Source: Bradyrhizobium amphicarpaeae (GTDB lineage Bacteria > Pseudomonadota > Alphaproteobacteria > Rhizobiales > Xanthobacteraceae). From it: DNA of 64,000 nucleotides. Shown piece by piece: positions 1 to 9,480 of the stretch; position 1 is the stretch's first letter, and every line of letters begins with the position of its first letter. The notes below the pieces were generated by a model. That model was not told where the DNA came from, did not search any database, and was given only the letters and a program-made list of their open reading frames with translations. The stretch covers positions 620,001-684,000 of the forward strand of contig NZ_CP029426.2 of NCBI RefSeq assembly GCF_002266435.3, written 5' to 3'. A program made the translations under genes and the position numbers.

Positions 1-54
1 TTGGGCCAACTGATCATGCGATGGTCACGGTTGTGGCGCGTTCCGGCGGTGCGC

Positions 55-100
55 AAAAAAGGGTGACGCCGCAGGAGCCGGAAGCGGCCTGCGGCGTCAC
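55..100 (-). terminator. Rho-independent terminator of the solute-binding protein gene
   Basis: A perfect 13-bp inverted repeat (63-75 with 88-100) is followed on the minus strand by two C and then six T (complement of the A-run at 55-60). It lies just after the stop of the gene that ends at 118, so it is a textbook intrinsic terminator for that gene. Confidence 0.85.
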
Positions 101-117
101 AGGGGGTTAGCGCGAGC

Positions 118-1449
118 TCAGCTGTAGTCGCCGGGATGGCAGCCGAAGGCGTCCGGCTTCTGCATCAAGCCTTCGCCCGGGACGATCTCGACCACGTCGT
201 ACCAGTCTTCCTTGTTCTTCATGTCCTTCTGCTGCTTGCCCTTGACGATGAGCACGGGGCGAACGCACTGATGGTCCTCGGGGCGGTAGTGCACGTCGCC
301 GACCAGGGACGGCAGCGTCTCGCCCTTTTCATAGGCCTTGATCACGTCGGGCGGGTTGAAGCTGCCGGCCTGCTCGCACATGTGCGCCCAATGCGCGAAG
401 CTGACATAGGCGTTCTCCGCGCCCCATTCCGGCTTGTAGCCGTACTTCTTCTCGAAAGCCTCGTTGAACATCTTGGCGAGCGGGAACTTGTCCTCGATCG
501 TCCACCAATAGTCGGTCGCGGCGTAGACGCCCTGCATCAGCCCACCGGTCTCGCGCGCGATGAAGGGCACCTGGTAGGGGACGACCAGCTTCATCTTGTC
601 GAGCACGCCGAACTGCTTGGCCTGCTGGGTCGACAGCACCGCGTCGTGGCCCCAGTTGACGTTGATCAGCACGTCGGCGCCGGAATTCGCGACGTTCAGC
701 AGATAGGAGGAATAATCGGGCGCGCCGAGCGGGGCGACCTGGTTGGTCACGGTGGTCCAGCCGGCGGTTGCGAGGAAGTCCTGCATCGACTTGGTGACGG
801 TGTGACCGTAGGTGTAGTCAGGCGTGAGATACGCAGCCTTCTTGCCTTTGCCGAACTCCCTGACCATGACGGGGCCGATCGCCGCCGCGGCGGTCTGGCC
901 GAAGAAATTCTGGCGGAAGCCGTAGCGGACGCAGTCCTTGCCGGTGGTGTCGTTCGACCCGGAGATGCCGCAGACGAAGATCACTTTCTCGCGCTGGGCG
1001 AGCTTGTTGAGTGCGACCGCAACGGCGCTCGAGGTACCGCCGGTGATCATGATCGCCTTGTTCTCGCTGATGAAACGCTGCTGTGCCTGCACCGCCTCGT
1101 TCGGTTTGGCTGCGGAATCCGCGACGCCGAATTTCAGCTCCTTGCCGAGCACGCCCTTGCTGGTCTTCGGCGAGATCTTCTTGATCAGGTCGTGACCGCT
1201 GTTGATGTGCTCGATAGCGAGCTGATAGCCCTTGAGCTCGTCCTCGCCCTGAACGGCATAGGTTCCGGTGCGCGGCACCGAGATGCCGATGAAGGCGGTG
1301 GAACCCGAAACGCCTGCGGGATACGAGCCGATCGGCTTGTCCTCGGCAAAGGCGGGCATCGCAGGCAGCACCGAGCCGCCGATGAGGCCCGCCGTGGTCT
1401 GGAGCAGGCCGCGGCGCGAGAGGCCACGGCGAATGAGTTGGTCAGTCAT
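118..1449 (-). CDS. Tat-exported ABC transporter solute-binding protein (HAAT/LivK family)
   Basis: 443 residues. Periplasmic binding protein of the hydrophobic amino acid/amide uptake family (Peripla_BP_6 fold), expected to deliver a small organic solute to an ABC permease outside the window. The N terminus has a twin-arginine-type signal (SRRGLLQ, then a hydrophobic stretch ending PAFA). The mature part begins with the usual beta strand and a G-x-Y-A-x-x-G motif, with cysteines at the hinge (GKDCVRYGF) and near the C terminus. The ATG is preceded by GGAGG at good spacing. No permease or ATPase follows on this side before the terminator at 55-100, so the gene is probably monocistronic or last in its unit. 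The substrate cannot be read from sequence. A dyad at 1640-1656 upstream may be its operator. Confidence 0.85.
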   Translation of the reverse strand: MTDQLIRRGLSRRGLLQTTAGLIGGSVLPAMPAFAEDKPIGSYPAGVSGSTAFIGISVPRTGTYAVQGEDELKGYQLAIEHINSGHDLIKKISPKTSKGVLGKELKFGVADSAAKPNEAVQAQQRFISENKAIMITGGTSSAVAVALNKLAQREKVIFVCGISGSNDTTGKDCVRYGFRQNFFGQTAAAAIGPVMVREFGKGKKAAYLTPDYTYGHTVTKSMQDFLATAGWTTVTNQVAPLGAPDYSSYLLNVANSGADVLINVNWGHDAVLSTQQAKQFGVLDKMKLVVPYQVPFIARETGGLMQGVYAATDYWWTIEDKFPLAKMFNEAFEKKYGYKPEWGAENAYVSFAHWAHMCEQAGSFNPPDVIKAYEKGETLPSLVGDVHYRPEDHQCVRPVLIVKGKQQKDMKNKEDWYDVVEIVPGEGLMQKPDAFGCHPGDYS

Positions 1450-1906
1450 GATCGTTTCCTCCGGATATCGTTCTTGTTTGCAGGCAAAGCACGACCTGTC
1501 CGGCGGCAGCCGGCCTCGAAGGGCCTGCCTGCACCGGGCACGTCACATCCGCGTGTGGCTCCTGGACGTAAACATTGCTTGTGAACACCTTCTGTCAATT
1601 TCGTCTTTGGTCGAACGATCGAGATTATCGCGTGAAAACATATCGGATAACGATATATATTAGTCTTTGTGAGTACGAGGCTGGCGGGTTCGGCGGAGCA
1701 AAATGGCGCGGCAGACACCAGTGGCGGGTTCCCGGAAGCAGCAAGCATGGCCGCAAGCGGCGGAGCGACAGGCAACGGAGGGGAACGATCAGCATGCGGC
1801 GGCGCAGCCTGGCGATGCCGCCCGCACTGCCGAACCGCGCAATCGGCCCGGCCGACACGCGCTCGTCGTCGGCGGCAGCGTTCATTCAAGGCGCGAGCCC
1901 GGCCCG
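1450..1906. other. Divergent intergenic region
   Basis: About 450 bases between the binding-protein gene and the alpha-CTD-like gene. It contains the Shine-Dalgarno of the former, an AT-rich patch around 1600-1670 and the dyad at 1640-1656. Frames open through 1669-1906 have no recognisable protein and composition like non-coding DNA. Confidence 0.5.
1640..1656. promoter_or_regulatory. Candidate operator dyad ATATCG-N5-CGATAT
   Basis: Perfect 6-bp half sites with a 5-bp spacer in an AT-rich patch about 190 bases upstream of the solute-binding gene start. This resembles sites bound by MarR- and GntR-family dimers. A MarR gene starts at 2434, so local regulation is plausible but unproven. Confidence 0.4.
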
Positions 1907-2305
1907 ATGCAGAAGCTCAGCGTGCGCGCCCAGAACGTGTTGAAGGAACTCGCGGTCGAACTCACCGGCGAACAGGCGCCGAAGGGAACTTGGTCGCCCT
2001 CACACAAATTGCTTCGCGCGCTGACGGCCGAACGCCTCGCGACGGCGCGCAATTGCGGTCCTCATACCATGCGGGAGATCGTGGACTGGGCGCAGGGCTG
2101 TGGCGTGACCATCAGCCCGGTGCTGCCGCCGGGCGGCTCGCTGTCGCAGATGTGGGGCGAGTTGATCGCCAATGCGTCGGCCGGCAGCCTGACCAGCGCC
2201 GAGATCGCCGGTGCGCTGCAGCGTTCGATCAGGCGGAAAAGCGTCCGCATTCCGATCGCCTTTCAGGTCATCCTGGTGAAGATCCTGCTGTCGAGCTTCG
2301 AATAA
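1907..2305 (+). CDS. Small protein resembling an RNA polymerase alpha C-terminal domain
   Basis: 132 residues from the ATG at 1907; the frame is open further upstream but that part looks non-coding. The N-terminal half reads LSVRAQNVLKEL ... LATARNCGPHTMREIVDWA. This matches the pattern of the alpha-CTD helix-hairpin-helix fold (L-S-V-R-x-x-N-x-L ... R-N-x-G-x-x-T-x-x-E-I), but without the alpha N-terminal domain. The C-terminal half is a predicted helical tail with no recognised domain. Similar stand-alone proteins are, to my recollection, common in Bradyrhizobium as hypotheticals. The function is unknown; nucleic-acid or protein contact through the HhH fold is an inference. Confidence 0.6.
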   Translation: MQKLSVRAQNVLKELAVELTGEQAPKGTWSPSHKLLRALTAERLATARNCGPHTMREIVDWAQGCGVTISPVLPPGGSLSQMWGELIANASAGSLTSAEIAGALQRSIRRKSVRIPIAFQVILVKILLSSFE

Positions 2306-2433
2306 CGACCGGATAGCTGTGCATCCACGACATCGTCCGGTTCCATTCGGGACGGCGGCTTGCTACTTTTGGCTAGGTCGCCCGCCTTCTCGAGCTGGGA
2401 GCCCGAGGCAGGGCGGCAAGGCACGGTCCAGTC

Positions 2434-2904
2434 ATGCGGGCGCAGCGATCCAAGGCGACGACAACCACACCGCGCTCCAGCAGCCGTACGATGCGAGACG
2501 CCGATTACGCGGCGCTGGCGCAGTTCCGCTACCAGATCCGGAGCTTCTTGGCCTTCAGCGAGCAGGCCGCGGCGAAGGAGGGATTGACGCCGACCCAGCA
2601 CCAGGCGTTGCTCGGCATCAAGGGCTTTGTGCGTCCGGGACCTGCGACCGTCGGCGACGTCGCGCGCTTCCTGCTGGTCCGGCATCATTCCGCAGTCGAA
2701 CTGGTCGACCGTCTGGCCAAGCTCAGGCTGGTCAGCAGGCTTGCCGACCCCGACGACGCCCGGCGCGTGCACCTCAAGCTGACCAAGAAGGGTGAGCAGA
2801 AGCTTCGGGCGCTCTCGCGGAAGAATCTCGAAGAGCTCCGCCGTGCCGCGAGCCCGGCCTTGAGCCGTCTGTTGAAGTCGTTCCGGGTCTCCAGCGAGGG
2901 CTGA
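2434..2904 (+). CDS. MarR family transcriptional regulator
   Basis: 156 residues, the normal size for a MarR dimer with winged helix-turn-helix. Seen: a helical N terminus (YAALAQFRYQIRSFLAFSEQAA), LTPTQHQALLGIKGF, the recognition region TVGDVARFLLVRHHSAVELVDRL, and the wing with the family signature DPDDARR before a second long helix. MarR proteins usually repress nearby genes and respond to small phenolic or thiol ligands. The nearby dyad at 1640-1656 is a possible target. The first 20 residues are low complexity (Thr/Ser/Arg), so translation may start at the internal ATG at 2491. Confidence 0.85.
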   Translation: MRAQRSKATTTTPRSSSRTMRDADYAALAQFRYQIRSFLAFSEQAAAKEGLTPTQHQALLGIKGFVRPGPATVGDVARFLLVRHHSAVELVDRLAKLRLVSRLADPDDARRVHLKLTKKGEQKLRALSRKNLEELRRAASPALSRLLKSFRVSSEG

Positions 2905-2925
2905 TTTCGCAGCGATCGCTGCCGT

Positions 2926-4011
2926 TCAGGCCGCCGCGCCTTGGGCGGCGAGCTGGGCTGCCTGATGCTCGGTGGTCAGCGCGTCGATTAGTTCGCCCAG
3001 CGCTTCCCCCGCGATCACCTGCGGCAGCTTGTAGAGCGTCAAATTGATGCGGTGGTCGGTGACGCGCCCTTGCGGAAAATTGTAGGTGCGGATGCGCTCG
3101 GAGCGGTCGCCGGAGCCGACCTTCTCCTTGCGCTCGGCCGAGCGTGCGGCGTCGAGGCGCTGCTGTTCGGCGTCGTAGATGCGCGAGCGCAGGATGTTCA
3201 TGGCCGAAGCCCTGTTCTTGTGCTGCGAGCGGCTGTCCTGCATCATCACCACGATCCCGGTCGGGATGTGGGTGATGCGGATCGCCGATTCGGTCTTGTT
3301 GACGTGCTGGCCACCGGCGCCTTGCGCGCGCATGGTCTCGATGCGCAGATCGTCGTTCTTGATCTCGACGTCGACCTCCTCGACCTCCGGCATCACGGCG
3401 ACGGTGGCGGCGGAGGTGTGAATGCGTCCCTGCGTTTCCGTGTCGGGAACGCGCTGCACCCGGTGCACGCCGGACTCGAACTTCAGTTTCGAGAACGCGC
3501 CGCGGCCCTGCACCTCCGCGATGATTTCCTTGTAGCCGCCGACGGTGCCTTCGCTGGCCGAGATCACCTCGACCTTCCAGCCCTGCAGGCTCGCGAAGCG
3601 CTCATACATCCGAAACAGATCGCCGGCGAACAGCGAGGCCTCGTCGCCGCCGGTGCCGGCGCGGATTTCGAGCACCACGTTGCGGTCGTCCATGGCGTCC
3701 TTGGGCAGCAGCGCGACCCGGATATTCTGGACGAGCTCCTCGATCTTGGCTGTCAGCTCGCCGCGCTCGGCTTCCGCCATGCCGCGCATCTCGGCGTCCG
3801 TCGCGGGATCGGCCATCAGCGCCTCGGTGTCGGCGAGTTCCTTGACCGCGGAGCGATATGTTTTCACCGCCTCGATCAGCGGCGTCATCTCGGCGAGCTC
3901 ACGCGTGACCTGCACATAACGCTCGGAGGGGAGTTGTCCCAGCGATTCGGCCTCGAGCGAGGCGTGGTGCGCGAGCAGGACGTCCAGTTTGGCTTCGGGG
4001 AGCGACGACAT
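2926..4011 (-). CDS. prfA: Peptide chain release factor 1
   Basis: 361 residues, the full length of RF1. It recognises UAA/UAG in the ribosomal A site and triggers hydrolysis of peptidyl-tRNA. The catalytic GGQ is at 233-235 ([16 protein letters not shown]). The codon-reading tripeptide, PAT in E. coli, reads PDT at about 189-191. The RF1-type spacing of these elements and the C-terminal region separate it from RF2. It lies downstream of ptsP with 59 bases between them, on the same strand, as in related genomes where prmC usually follows. Here a convergent MarR gene ends next to it instead of prmC. Confidence 0.97.
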   Translation of the reverse strand: MSSLPEAKLDVLLAHHASLEAESLGQLPSERYVQVTRELAEMTPLIEAVKTYRSAVKELADTEALMADPATDAEMRGMAEAERGELTAKIEELVQNIRVALLPKDAMDDRNVVLEIRAGTGGDEASLFAGDLFRMYERFASLQGWKVEVISASEGTVGGYKEIIAEVQGRGAFSKLKFESGVHRVQRVPDTETQGRIHTSAATVAVMPEVEEVDVEIKNDDLRIETMRAQGAGGQHVNKTESAIRITHIPTGIVVMMQDSRSQHKNRASAMNILRSRIYDAEQQRLDAARSAERKEKVGSGDRSERIRTYNFPQGRVTDHRINLTLYKLPQVIAGEALGELIDALTTEHQAAQLAAQGAAA

Positions 4012-4070
4012 CGATTTGGTCTCAAAAAAGCGGAGGGAAGCGAGGCGGCGAAGAGACGCGGACAGGCCCG

Positions 4071-6338
4071 CTACAACGCCAGGCCTTCGGCCTCGGCAAA
4101 TTCCGTCAGCTTCTGCCGGATCGAGACGCTGCCGGAGGGCGCATCCAGCAGCGGGTCGAGCATCGCCTCGGCCTTTTTCGCGTCGAGGTCGATGACCAGC
4201 GCTTTGACCGGGCCGAGCGCGGTCGCCGACAGTGACAGCGAGCGATAGCCCATCGCGATCAGGGCGAGCGCGCCGATCGGCTTCGAGGCCATCTCGCCGC
4301 AGAGCGACAACGACTTCTTCGCAGCGTTCGACTTGCGCGCGATCTCGCGCAGCACACGCAGGATCGGCGCCGACATGGTGTCGAAGCGCTCGGAGACCTT
4401 GGCATTGCCGCGGTCGACCGCGAACAGGAACTGGAACAGATCGTTGGAGCCGACCGAGATGAAGTCGACCTTCCTCAGCAGCTCGTCGAGCTGATAGAGC
4501 AGCGCGGGGACCTCGACCATGGTGCCGATATCGATCCGCTCCGGCAGCGTATGGCCGTGCTGGCGCAGATATGTCAGCTCGCGCTCGACCAGAGCCTTCG
4601 CCGAGTCGAACTCGGCGACCTCCGAGATCATCGGGAACATGATGCGCAGCGCGCGGCCGCCGCCGGCGCGCAAGAGCGCGCGGATCTGGCCGCGCAGCAG
4701 GCCGGGACGATCGAGCCCGAGCCGGATCGCGCGCCAGCCCAGCGCGGGATTTTCCTCGATCACCGCTTCCATATAGGGCAGCGCCTTGTCGCCGCCGATG
4801 TCGAGGGTGCGGAAGGTAACGGGCTTGGTGCCGGCGGCATCCAGCACGGTGCGATACAGCGCCAGCTGGTCGCTGGTGCGCGGCAGGCTCTGGCCGACCA
4901 TGAATTGCAGCTCGGTGCGGAACAGGCCGATGCCGGCGCTGCCGGTGTCCTCGATATGCGGCAGGTCGATGGCGAGACCTGCGTTGATCATCAGCTCGAC
5001 CTTCTGGCCGTCCCTGGTGACGCAGGGCCGGTCGCGCAGCGCCAGATATTGCGCCTGGCGGCGGGCGCGGAAGCGCACGCGCTCGGCGAAGGCCGCCTCG
5101 ACCTCCTGCGACGGGCGCACATAGATCATGCCGGATGTGCCGTCGACGATGACGGCGTCGCCGGGATCGGCGATTCCCGGCGCGTTCGGCACTTCGCCGA
5201 CCGCGGGGATGCCGAGTGCGCGCGCCACGATCGAGACGTGGGAATTGGCGGTGCCTTCCTCCAAGATGATGCCGCGCAGGCGCTTGCGGTCGTAGTCGAG
5301 CAGCGCCGCCGGCCCCATCGCGCGCGCGATGACGATGGCGTTGTCGGGCAGCTGCTCGCGTGACGGCGCGTGGTCCTGGCCGACCAGCTGACGCATCAGG
5401 CGGTAGCCGAGATCCTCGAGATCGTGCAGCCGGTCGCGCAAATAGGGATCGGTCGAGCGCAGCATGCGCGCGCGGGTGTCGGACTGCACGCGCTCGACGG
5501 CGGCTTCCGCGGTGAGGCCGGTGGCAACCGCCTCGTGCAGCTTGTGCGACCAGCCCTGGTCGTTGGCGAACATGCGGTAGGCTTCCAGCACCTCGCGATG
5601 CTCGCCGCCCTCGGCGACATCGCCGCGCTCCAGCATGCGGTCGAGATCGGCGCGCAGCTTGGCGAGCGCGGTGTCGAGCCGCTTGATTTCCTTGGGCAGG
5701 TCCTCCGCGATGTAATCCTTGATGACGACGCGCGGCTCGTGCAGCACGACATGGCCGAGCGCGATGCCTTCCGACAGGATCGCACCGACCTTCTGTGCGG
5801 AGTGGCGCGCGGCGGGCTCCTGGCCGGGCTGGGCCAGCGCCGAGAGCTCGCCGGAGGCGATCAGCTCCGCCAGCACCATGGCGGTGGTCTGCAGCGCCTC
5901 GAGCTCCTCCTCGACATAATTGCGCTTGGCGCGGTTCTGCACCACCAGCACGCCGAGCGTGTTGCCGGCGCGCAGGATCGGCACGCCAAGGAAGGAGTGA
6001 TAGATTTCTTCGCCGGTCTCGGGGCGGAACGAGAAGGCCGGGTGGCTTTGCGCATCGCTCAAATTGAGCGGCGTCGCCTCGCTGGCGACAAGGCCGACCA
6101 GGCCCTCATGGGCGCTCAGCACGGTGTGGTGGACAGCCTCGCGGTTGAGGCCTTCGGTGGCGTAGAGCTCGAGCGTATTGTCGATGCGCAGCACATAGAC
6201 CGAGCACACTTCGGCCACCATGTTGGCGGCGATCAGCACCACGATCTTGTCCAGCCGCTCCTGGGCCGAGACCTGTTCCGCCATGGTTTCGCGGAGCCGT
6301 CTCAACAAGACGCGGGGACCTCCCGACGCGCTCCGCAT
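4071..6338 (-). CDS. ptsP: Phosphoenolpyruvate-protein phosphotransferase, nitrogen PTS enzyme I
   Basis: 755 residues. First enzyme of the PTS-Ntr chain: it autophosphorylates from PEP and passes phosphate to NPr, linking nitrogen and carbon status to regulation. Domains: an N-terminal GAF sensory domain (about 20-160), the HPr-binding N-terminal domain (about 180-330), the swivelling phosphohistidine domain with active His367 in [22 protein letters not shown], and a C-terminal TIM barrel with the PEP-site motifs [27 protein letters not shown] and the LSLCGEMA cysteine. The GAF fusion identifies EI-Ntr rather than sugar-PTS EI (PtsI). It sits between lysC and prfA, the usual order in this family. 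Confidence 0.97.
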   Translation of the reverse strand: MRSASGGPRVLLRRLRETMAEQVSAQERLDKIVVLIAANMVAEVCSVYVLRIDNTLELYATEGLNREAVHHTVLSAHEGLVGLVASEATPLNLSDAQSHPAFSFRPETGEEIYHSFLGVPILRAGNTLGVLVVQNRAKRNYVEEELEALQTTAMVLAELIASGELSALAQPGQEPAARHSAQKVGAILSEGIALGHVVLHEPRVVIKDYIAEDLPKEIKRLDTALAKLRADLDRMLERGDVAEGGEHREVLEAYRMFANDQGWSHKLHEAVATGLTAEAAVERVQSDTRARMLRSTDPYLRDRLHDLEDLGYRLMRQLVGQDHAPSREQLPDNAIVIARAMGPAALLDYDRKRLRGIILEEGTANSHVSIVARALGIPAVGEVPNAPGIADPGDAVIVDGTSGMIYVRPSQEVEAAFAERVRFRARRQAQYLALRDRPCVTRDGQKVELMINAGLAIDLPHIEDTGSAGIGLFRTELQFMVGQSLPRTSDQLALYRTVLDAAGTKPVTFRTLDIGGDKALPYMEAVIEENPALGWRAIRLGLDRPGLLRGQIRALLRAGGGRALRIMFPMISEVAEFDSAKALVERELTYLRQHGHTLPERIDIGTMVEVPALLYQLDELLRKVDFISVGSNDLFQFLFAVDRGNAKVSERFDTMSAPILRVLREIARKSNAAKKSLSLCGEMASKPIGALALIAMGYRSLSLSATALGPVKALVIDLDAKKAEAMLDPLLDAPSGSVSIRQKLTEFAEAEGLAL

Positions 6339-6710
6339 GTCCCGTCAATCTCCTCCGTCTGCCCGGCCCGGCGGTATTGGCCGGCGGCTGGCCCAAAATC
6401 CCAGAAAAACAACCGAATTGTCTGTCCGGCGCAGGCGCAAACTCAAATCTTGTCTTAGATTTTGCGCTTGCACCGAATCAGCGGCCTGAACTGGGACACA
6501 GTCTGCGGCAGCCCACCCTGTTCGCCGTATAGCGAATTGGGGCTTGTTTTGCCAAGCAAAACGCCTGCCAAACGCGAAGGTGTGTATACCTTCGCGTTTG
6601 CTGCGACCGCTAAGAGAAAATTAGTCCATGCATGGTCCGGAAAAGTGCGAAGCGGTTTTCCGGAAAGGCCATGCTCAAACAACAACCTGAAGCGTGACGA
6701 TGGTCGCGCT
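6339..6710. other. Intergenic region between lysC and ptsP
   Basis: About 370 bases without a supportable gene. It holds short hairpins, including a perfect 8-bp inverted repeat around CCGGAAAA/TTTTCCGG within 6640-6666 (a repeat familiar from Bradyrhizobium intergenic DNA), and the lysC terminator-like hairpin. The promoter of ptsP is presumably within 6340-6500 but no convincing -35/-10 pair stands out. Confidence 0.5.
6636..6680. repeat. Palindromic intergenic repeat, CCGGAAAA type
   Basis: A hairpin with arms CCGGAAAA and TTTTCCGG is enclosed by ATGGTCCGG and CCATGCTC flanks. Copies of this element are, from memory, dispersed through Bradyrhizobium intergenic regions. Only one copy was found in this window. 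Confidence 0.45.
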
Positions 6711-6715
6711 TCAGG
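6686..6715 (-). terminator. Hairpin at the end of lysC
   Basis: Perfect 9-bp inverted repeat (6686-6694 with 6707-6715) that overlaps the lysC stop codon and is followed on the minus strand by a T-rich tract (TTGTTGTTTG). It is a plausible intrinsic terminator, although the T tract is interrupted. Confidence 0.5.
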
Positions 6716-7967
6716 CCTGATCGAGACCGTAGAGCGTGTGCAGGGTGCGTACCGCAAGCTCGGTATAGGCGGTGTCGATCAAAACCGAGAATTTGATCTC
6801 GGAGGTTGTAATGGCCCGGATATTGATATTCCGCCCCGCGAGGGCCGAGAACGCCTGGGCGGCGACGCCGGCATGGCTGCGCATGCCGCTGCCGATCACC
6901 GAGATCTTGGCGACGTCGGTGGCGGTATCCAGCCGGATATAGCCGATCTTGTCCTTGGCGGCGGTAATCGTGTCCTTGGCCCGGGTGTAGTCGGCGGCGG
7001 GCACGGTAAAGGTGAGGTCGGTGGTCTTGCCGTCCTCGGACACGTTCTGGACGATCATGTCGACGTTGATATTGGCATCCGCCAGCGGGCCGAAGATCGA
7101 CGCGGCGACGCCCGGCTTGTCCTCGATCTGGCGTACCGAGATCTGGGCCTCGTCCTTCGAAAAGGCGATGCCGGTGACGACGTGGCTTTCCATGATCTCC
7201 TCCTCGCTGCAGATCAGCGTGCCGGGCGGCTGGTTGGCATGCGGGTCGATATCCTCGGGCTTGTCGAAGCTCGAGCGGACGAAGATCGGCATGTTGTGGA
7301 CCATGCCGAGTTCCACCGAGCGGACCTGGAGCACTTTTGCGCCCTGGGAAGCCAGTTCCAGCATGTCCTCGAACGCGATCTTGTCGAGCCGCTTGGCCTT
7401 CGGCACGATTCGCGGGTCAGTGGTGTAGACGCCGTCGACGTCGGTGTAGATGTCGCAGCGATCCGCCTTGACGGCGGCGGCGATCGCCACGGCCGAGGTG
7501 TCGGAGCCGCCGCGGCCGAGCGTGGTGATGCGGTTCGTTTCAGGATTGATGCCCTGGAAGCCGGCGATGACCGCGACTTCCTTGCGATCCCTAAAACGCT
7601 TGATGATCTCGCTGCCGTCGATGTCCTCGATCCGGGCCGAGGCGTGGGCGTCGCTGGTCTTGATCGGGATCTGCCAGCCCTGCCAGGAGCGGGCCTGGAT
7701 GCCCATGCTCTGGAGCACGATCGCCAGCAGGCCGGAGGTCACCTGTTCGCCGGAGGCGACGACGGCGTCGTATTCGCGCGCGTCATGCATCGGCGAGGCC
7801 TCGGTGCACCAGGCCACCAGCTCGTTGGTCTTTCCGGACATCGCCGAGACGACCACGGCCACTTCATGGCCGGCGTCGACCTCACGCTTCACATGGCGTG
7901 CGACGTTGCGGATACGTTCGATGTTGGCGACGGATGTGCCGCCGAATTTCATCACGAGGCGGCTCAT
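6711..7967 (-). CDS. lysC: Aspartate kinase
   Basis: 418 residues. Phosphorylates aspartate at the entry to lysine, threonine, methionine and diaminopimelate synthesis. The N terminus has the kinase signature KFGGTSV at about 7-13, then GRGGSDTSAVAIAAA and the aspartate-binding segment DGVYTTDPR. The C-terminal 150 residues are the paired ACT regulatory domains (DKPGVAASIFGPLADANINVDMIVQN and SHAGVAAQAFSALAGRNINIRAITTSEIKFSVLI), which bind lysine and/or threonine for feedback inhibition. It is monofunctional (no homoserine dehydrogenase part). The neighbours are ptsP downstream and, divergently, the PH-domain protein and ubiG. Confidence 0.97.
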   Translation of the reverse strand: MSRLVMKFGGTSVANIERIRNVARHVKREVDAGHEVAVVVSAMSGKTNELVAWCTEASPMHDAREYDAVVASGEQVTSGLLAIVLQSMGIQARSWQGWQIPIKTSDAHASARIEDIDGSEIIKRFRDRKEVAVIAGFQGINPETNRITTLGRGGSDTSAVAIAAAVKADRCDIYTDVDGVYTTDPRIVPKAKRLDKIAFEDMLELASQGAKVLQVRSVELGMVHNMPIFVRSSFDKPEDIDPHANQPPGTLICSEEEIMESHVVTGIAFSKDEAQISVRQIEDKPGVAASIFGPLADANINVDMIVQNVSEDGKTTDLTFTVPAADYTRAKDTITAAKDKIGYIRLDTATDVAKISVIGSGMRSHAGVAAQAFSALAGRNINIRAITTSEIKFSVLIDTAYTELAVRTLHTLYGLDQA

Positions 7968-8118
7968 GACGACGCGTGCATTCCTTCAAAGGGATCAGTA
8001 TGGTGACCCGCACCGGACGGGTGCCGGCGGATACCGACCGCGCGTATACATAGCGGCGCGGCCGGGGGCAAGCGGGTTCCTGCGGGGCCGGGTGTGGGGT
8101 AATGGGTTAACCGGGATC

Positions 8119-8586
8119 ATGGCGCGCTATATCGACGAGATTCTTCAGCCCGGCGAGAAGGTGCTGTATTCGACCAATGCGCACTGGATCTTCTATTTCC
8201 CGGCGATCGTGGCCTGGATCGTGGCCCTGGCGTTCTTCGTCGCATCTCGGCAAACCATCGTCGAAGGGCTCGTGCTGCTCTGCCTCGTCGCCTCCGGCCT
8301 CGCGGCTCTGGCCGCACTGTACTGGACCGTGAAGGGCTGGTTCCATCGCTTCACCACCGAGACCGACGTCACCAACCTCAGGGTTGTGCACAAGACCGGG
8401 TTCATCAAGCGCCGCACCTTCGAGATGGCGCTGGACAAGGTCGAGAGCGTCGACGTCGACCAGTCGATTCTTGGACGTATTCTCAACTACGGCGACGTGA
8501 CGATCCGGGGTGTCGGTGAGGGGATCGAGACGATCAAGACCATCGCCTCGCCGCTCGCCTTCCGTAGTTCAATCACCACGCGGTAG
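8119..8586 (+). CDS. PH-domain (bPH2/YdbS-like) inner-membrane protein
   Basis: 155 residues from the ATG at 8119. Two close membrane helices (about 26-72, WIFYFPAIVAWIVALAFFV and LVLLCLVASGLAALAALYW) are followed by a bacterial pleckstrin-homology-like domain with the characteristic TNLRVVHKTGFIKRRTFEMALDKVESVDVDQSILGRILNYGDVTIRG. Proteins of this type are membrane anchored with the PH-like domain in the cytoplasm; the biochemical role is unknown. Only 14 bases separate its stop from ubiG, so the two are probably cotranscribed. Confidence 0.8.
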   Translation: MARYIDEILQPGEKVLYSTNAHWIFYFPAIVAWIVALAFFVASRQTIVEGLVLLCLVASGLAALAALYWTVKGWFHRFTTETDVTNLRVVHKTGFIKRRTFEMALDKVESVDVDQSILGRILNYGDVTIRGVGEGIETIKTIASPLAFRSSITTR

Positions 8587-8600
8587 GACCGCGCGTAACC

Positions 8601-9374
8601 ATGAGCATGCAGCAAGATACTTTCGCAACCGCAAGCCCGCAGCAGGGCTCGACCGTCGATGCCGCCGAGATCGCCAAATTCTCGAAGCTCTCGGCGGAGT
8701 GGTGGGACCCCAACGGCAAGATGGCGCCGCTGCACCGGATCAACCCGCTGCGGCTCGGCTATATCCGCGACGCCGCGTGCCGCAAGTTCGAGCGCAATTT
8801 GCGCAGCCTCAACTGCCTCGGCGGCCTGCGCGTGCTCGATATCGGCTGCGGCGCCGGCCTGCTGTGCGAGCCGCTGTCGCGGCTGGGCGCGCAGGTCATC
8901 GGCGTCGATCCGTCCCAGAGCAACATCGCCGCGGCTAAGCTGCATGCCGACAAGGGCCATCTTGCGATCGACTACCGCTGCACTACGGTGGAGGAGATCG
9001 ATCCGCGCGAGCGCTTCGACATCGTGCTGGCGATGGAAGTGGTCGAGCATGTCGTCGATGTGGGAGTCTTCCTGAAGCGTTGCGCCGCGATGCTGAAGCC
9101 GAACGGCCTGATGGTGGTCTCGACGCTGAACCGCAACTGGAAGAGCTTCGCGCTCGCCATCGTCGGCGCCGAATACGTCCTGCGCTGGCTGCCGCGCGGC
9201 ACCCACGAATGGAACAAGTTCGTCACCCCCGACGAGCTGACCAAATATTTGCTCGACAACCGCCTCGTCATCACCGAGCAGACCGGTGTGGTCTACTCGC
9301 CCTTCGCCGATAAATGGTCGCTCTCGTCGGACATGGACGTGAACTACATGGTGGTGGCGGAAGCGATGGTGTGA
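8601..9374 (+). CDS. ubiG: Ubiquinone biosynthesis O-methyltransferase
   Basis: 257 residues. SAM-dependent methyltransferase that performs both O-methylations in ubiquinone synthesis. SAM motif I is VLDIGCGAGLLCEPLSRLG (D80 to G86), followed by the acidic GVDPS and the post-motif MEVVEHV. The N-terminal KFSKLSAEWWDPNGKMAPLHRINPLRLGYI and the C-terminal RGTHEWNKFVTPDEL ... YSPFADKWSLSSDMDVNYMV are hallmarks of UbiG/COQ3. The length fits the family. It lies directly downstream of the PH-domain gene and opposite lysC, a common order in this group. Confidence 0.95.
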   Translation: MSMQQDTFATASPQQGSTVDAAEIAKFSKLSAEWWDPNGKMAPLHRINPLRLGYIRDAACRKFERNLRSLNCLGGLRVLDIGCGAGLLCEPLSRLGAQVIGVDPSQSNIAAAKLHADKGHLAIDYRCTTVEEIDPRERFDIVLAMEVVEHVVDVGVFLKRCAAMLKPNGLMVVSTLNRNWKSFALAIVGAEYVLRWLPRGTHEWNKFVTPDELTKYLLDNRLVITEQTGVVYSPFADKWSLSSDMDVNYMVVAEAMV

Positions 9375-9480
9375 GGGCGTAAGCAGTCCAAAGCATCGCT
9401 CCTATGACGTGGGCGTGATTGACCTGCTTCGCTGCTGGCGGCAGGTTGGCTGCACTCTCCCCTGCTCCAGCCCCCATCCC

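Noticed and set aside
2926..4011. Altered specificity of RF1 because the PxT tripeptide reads PDT rather than PAT
   Set aside because: The middle residue of the tripeptide varies between lineages and the flanking sequence is fully conserved, so this is probably a normal variant.
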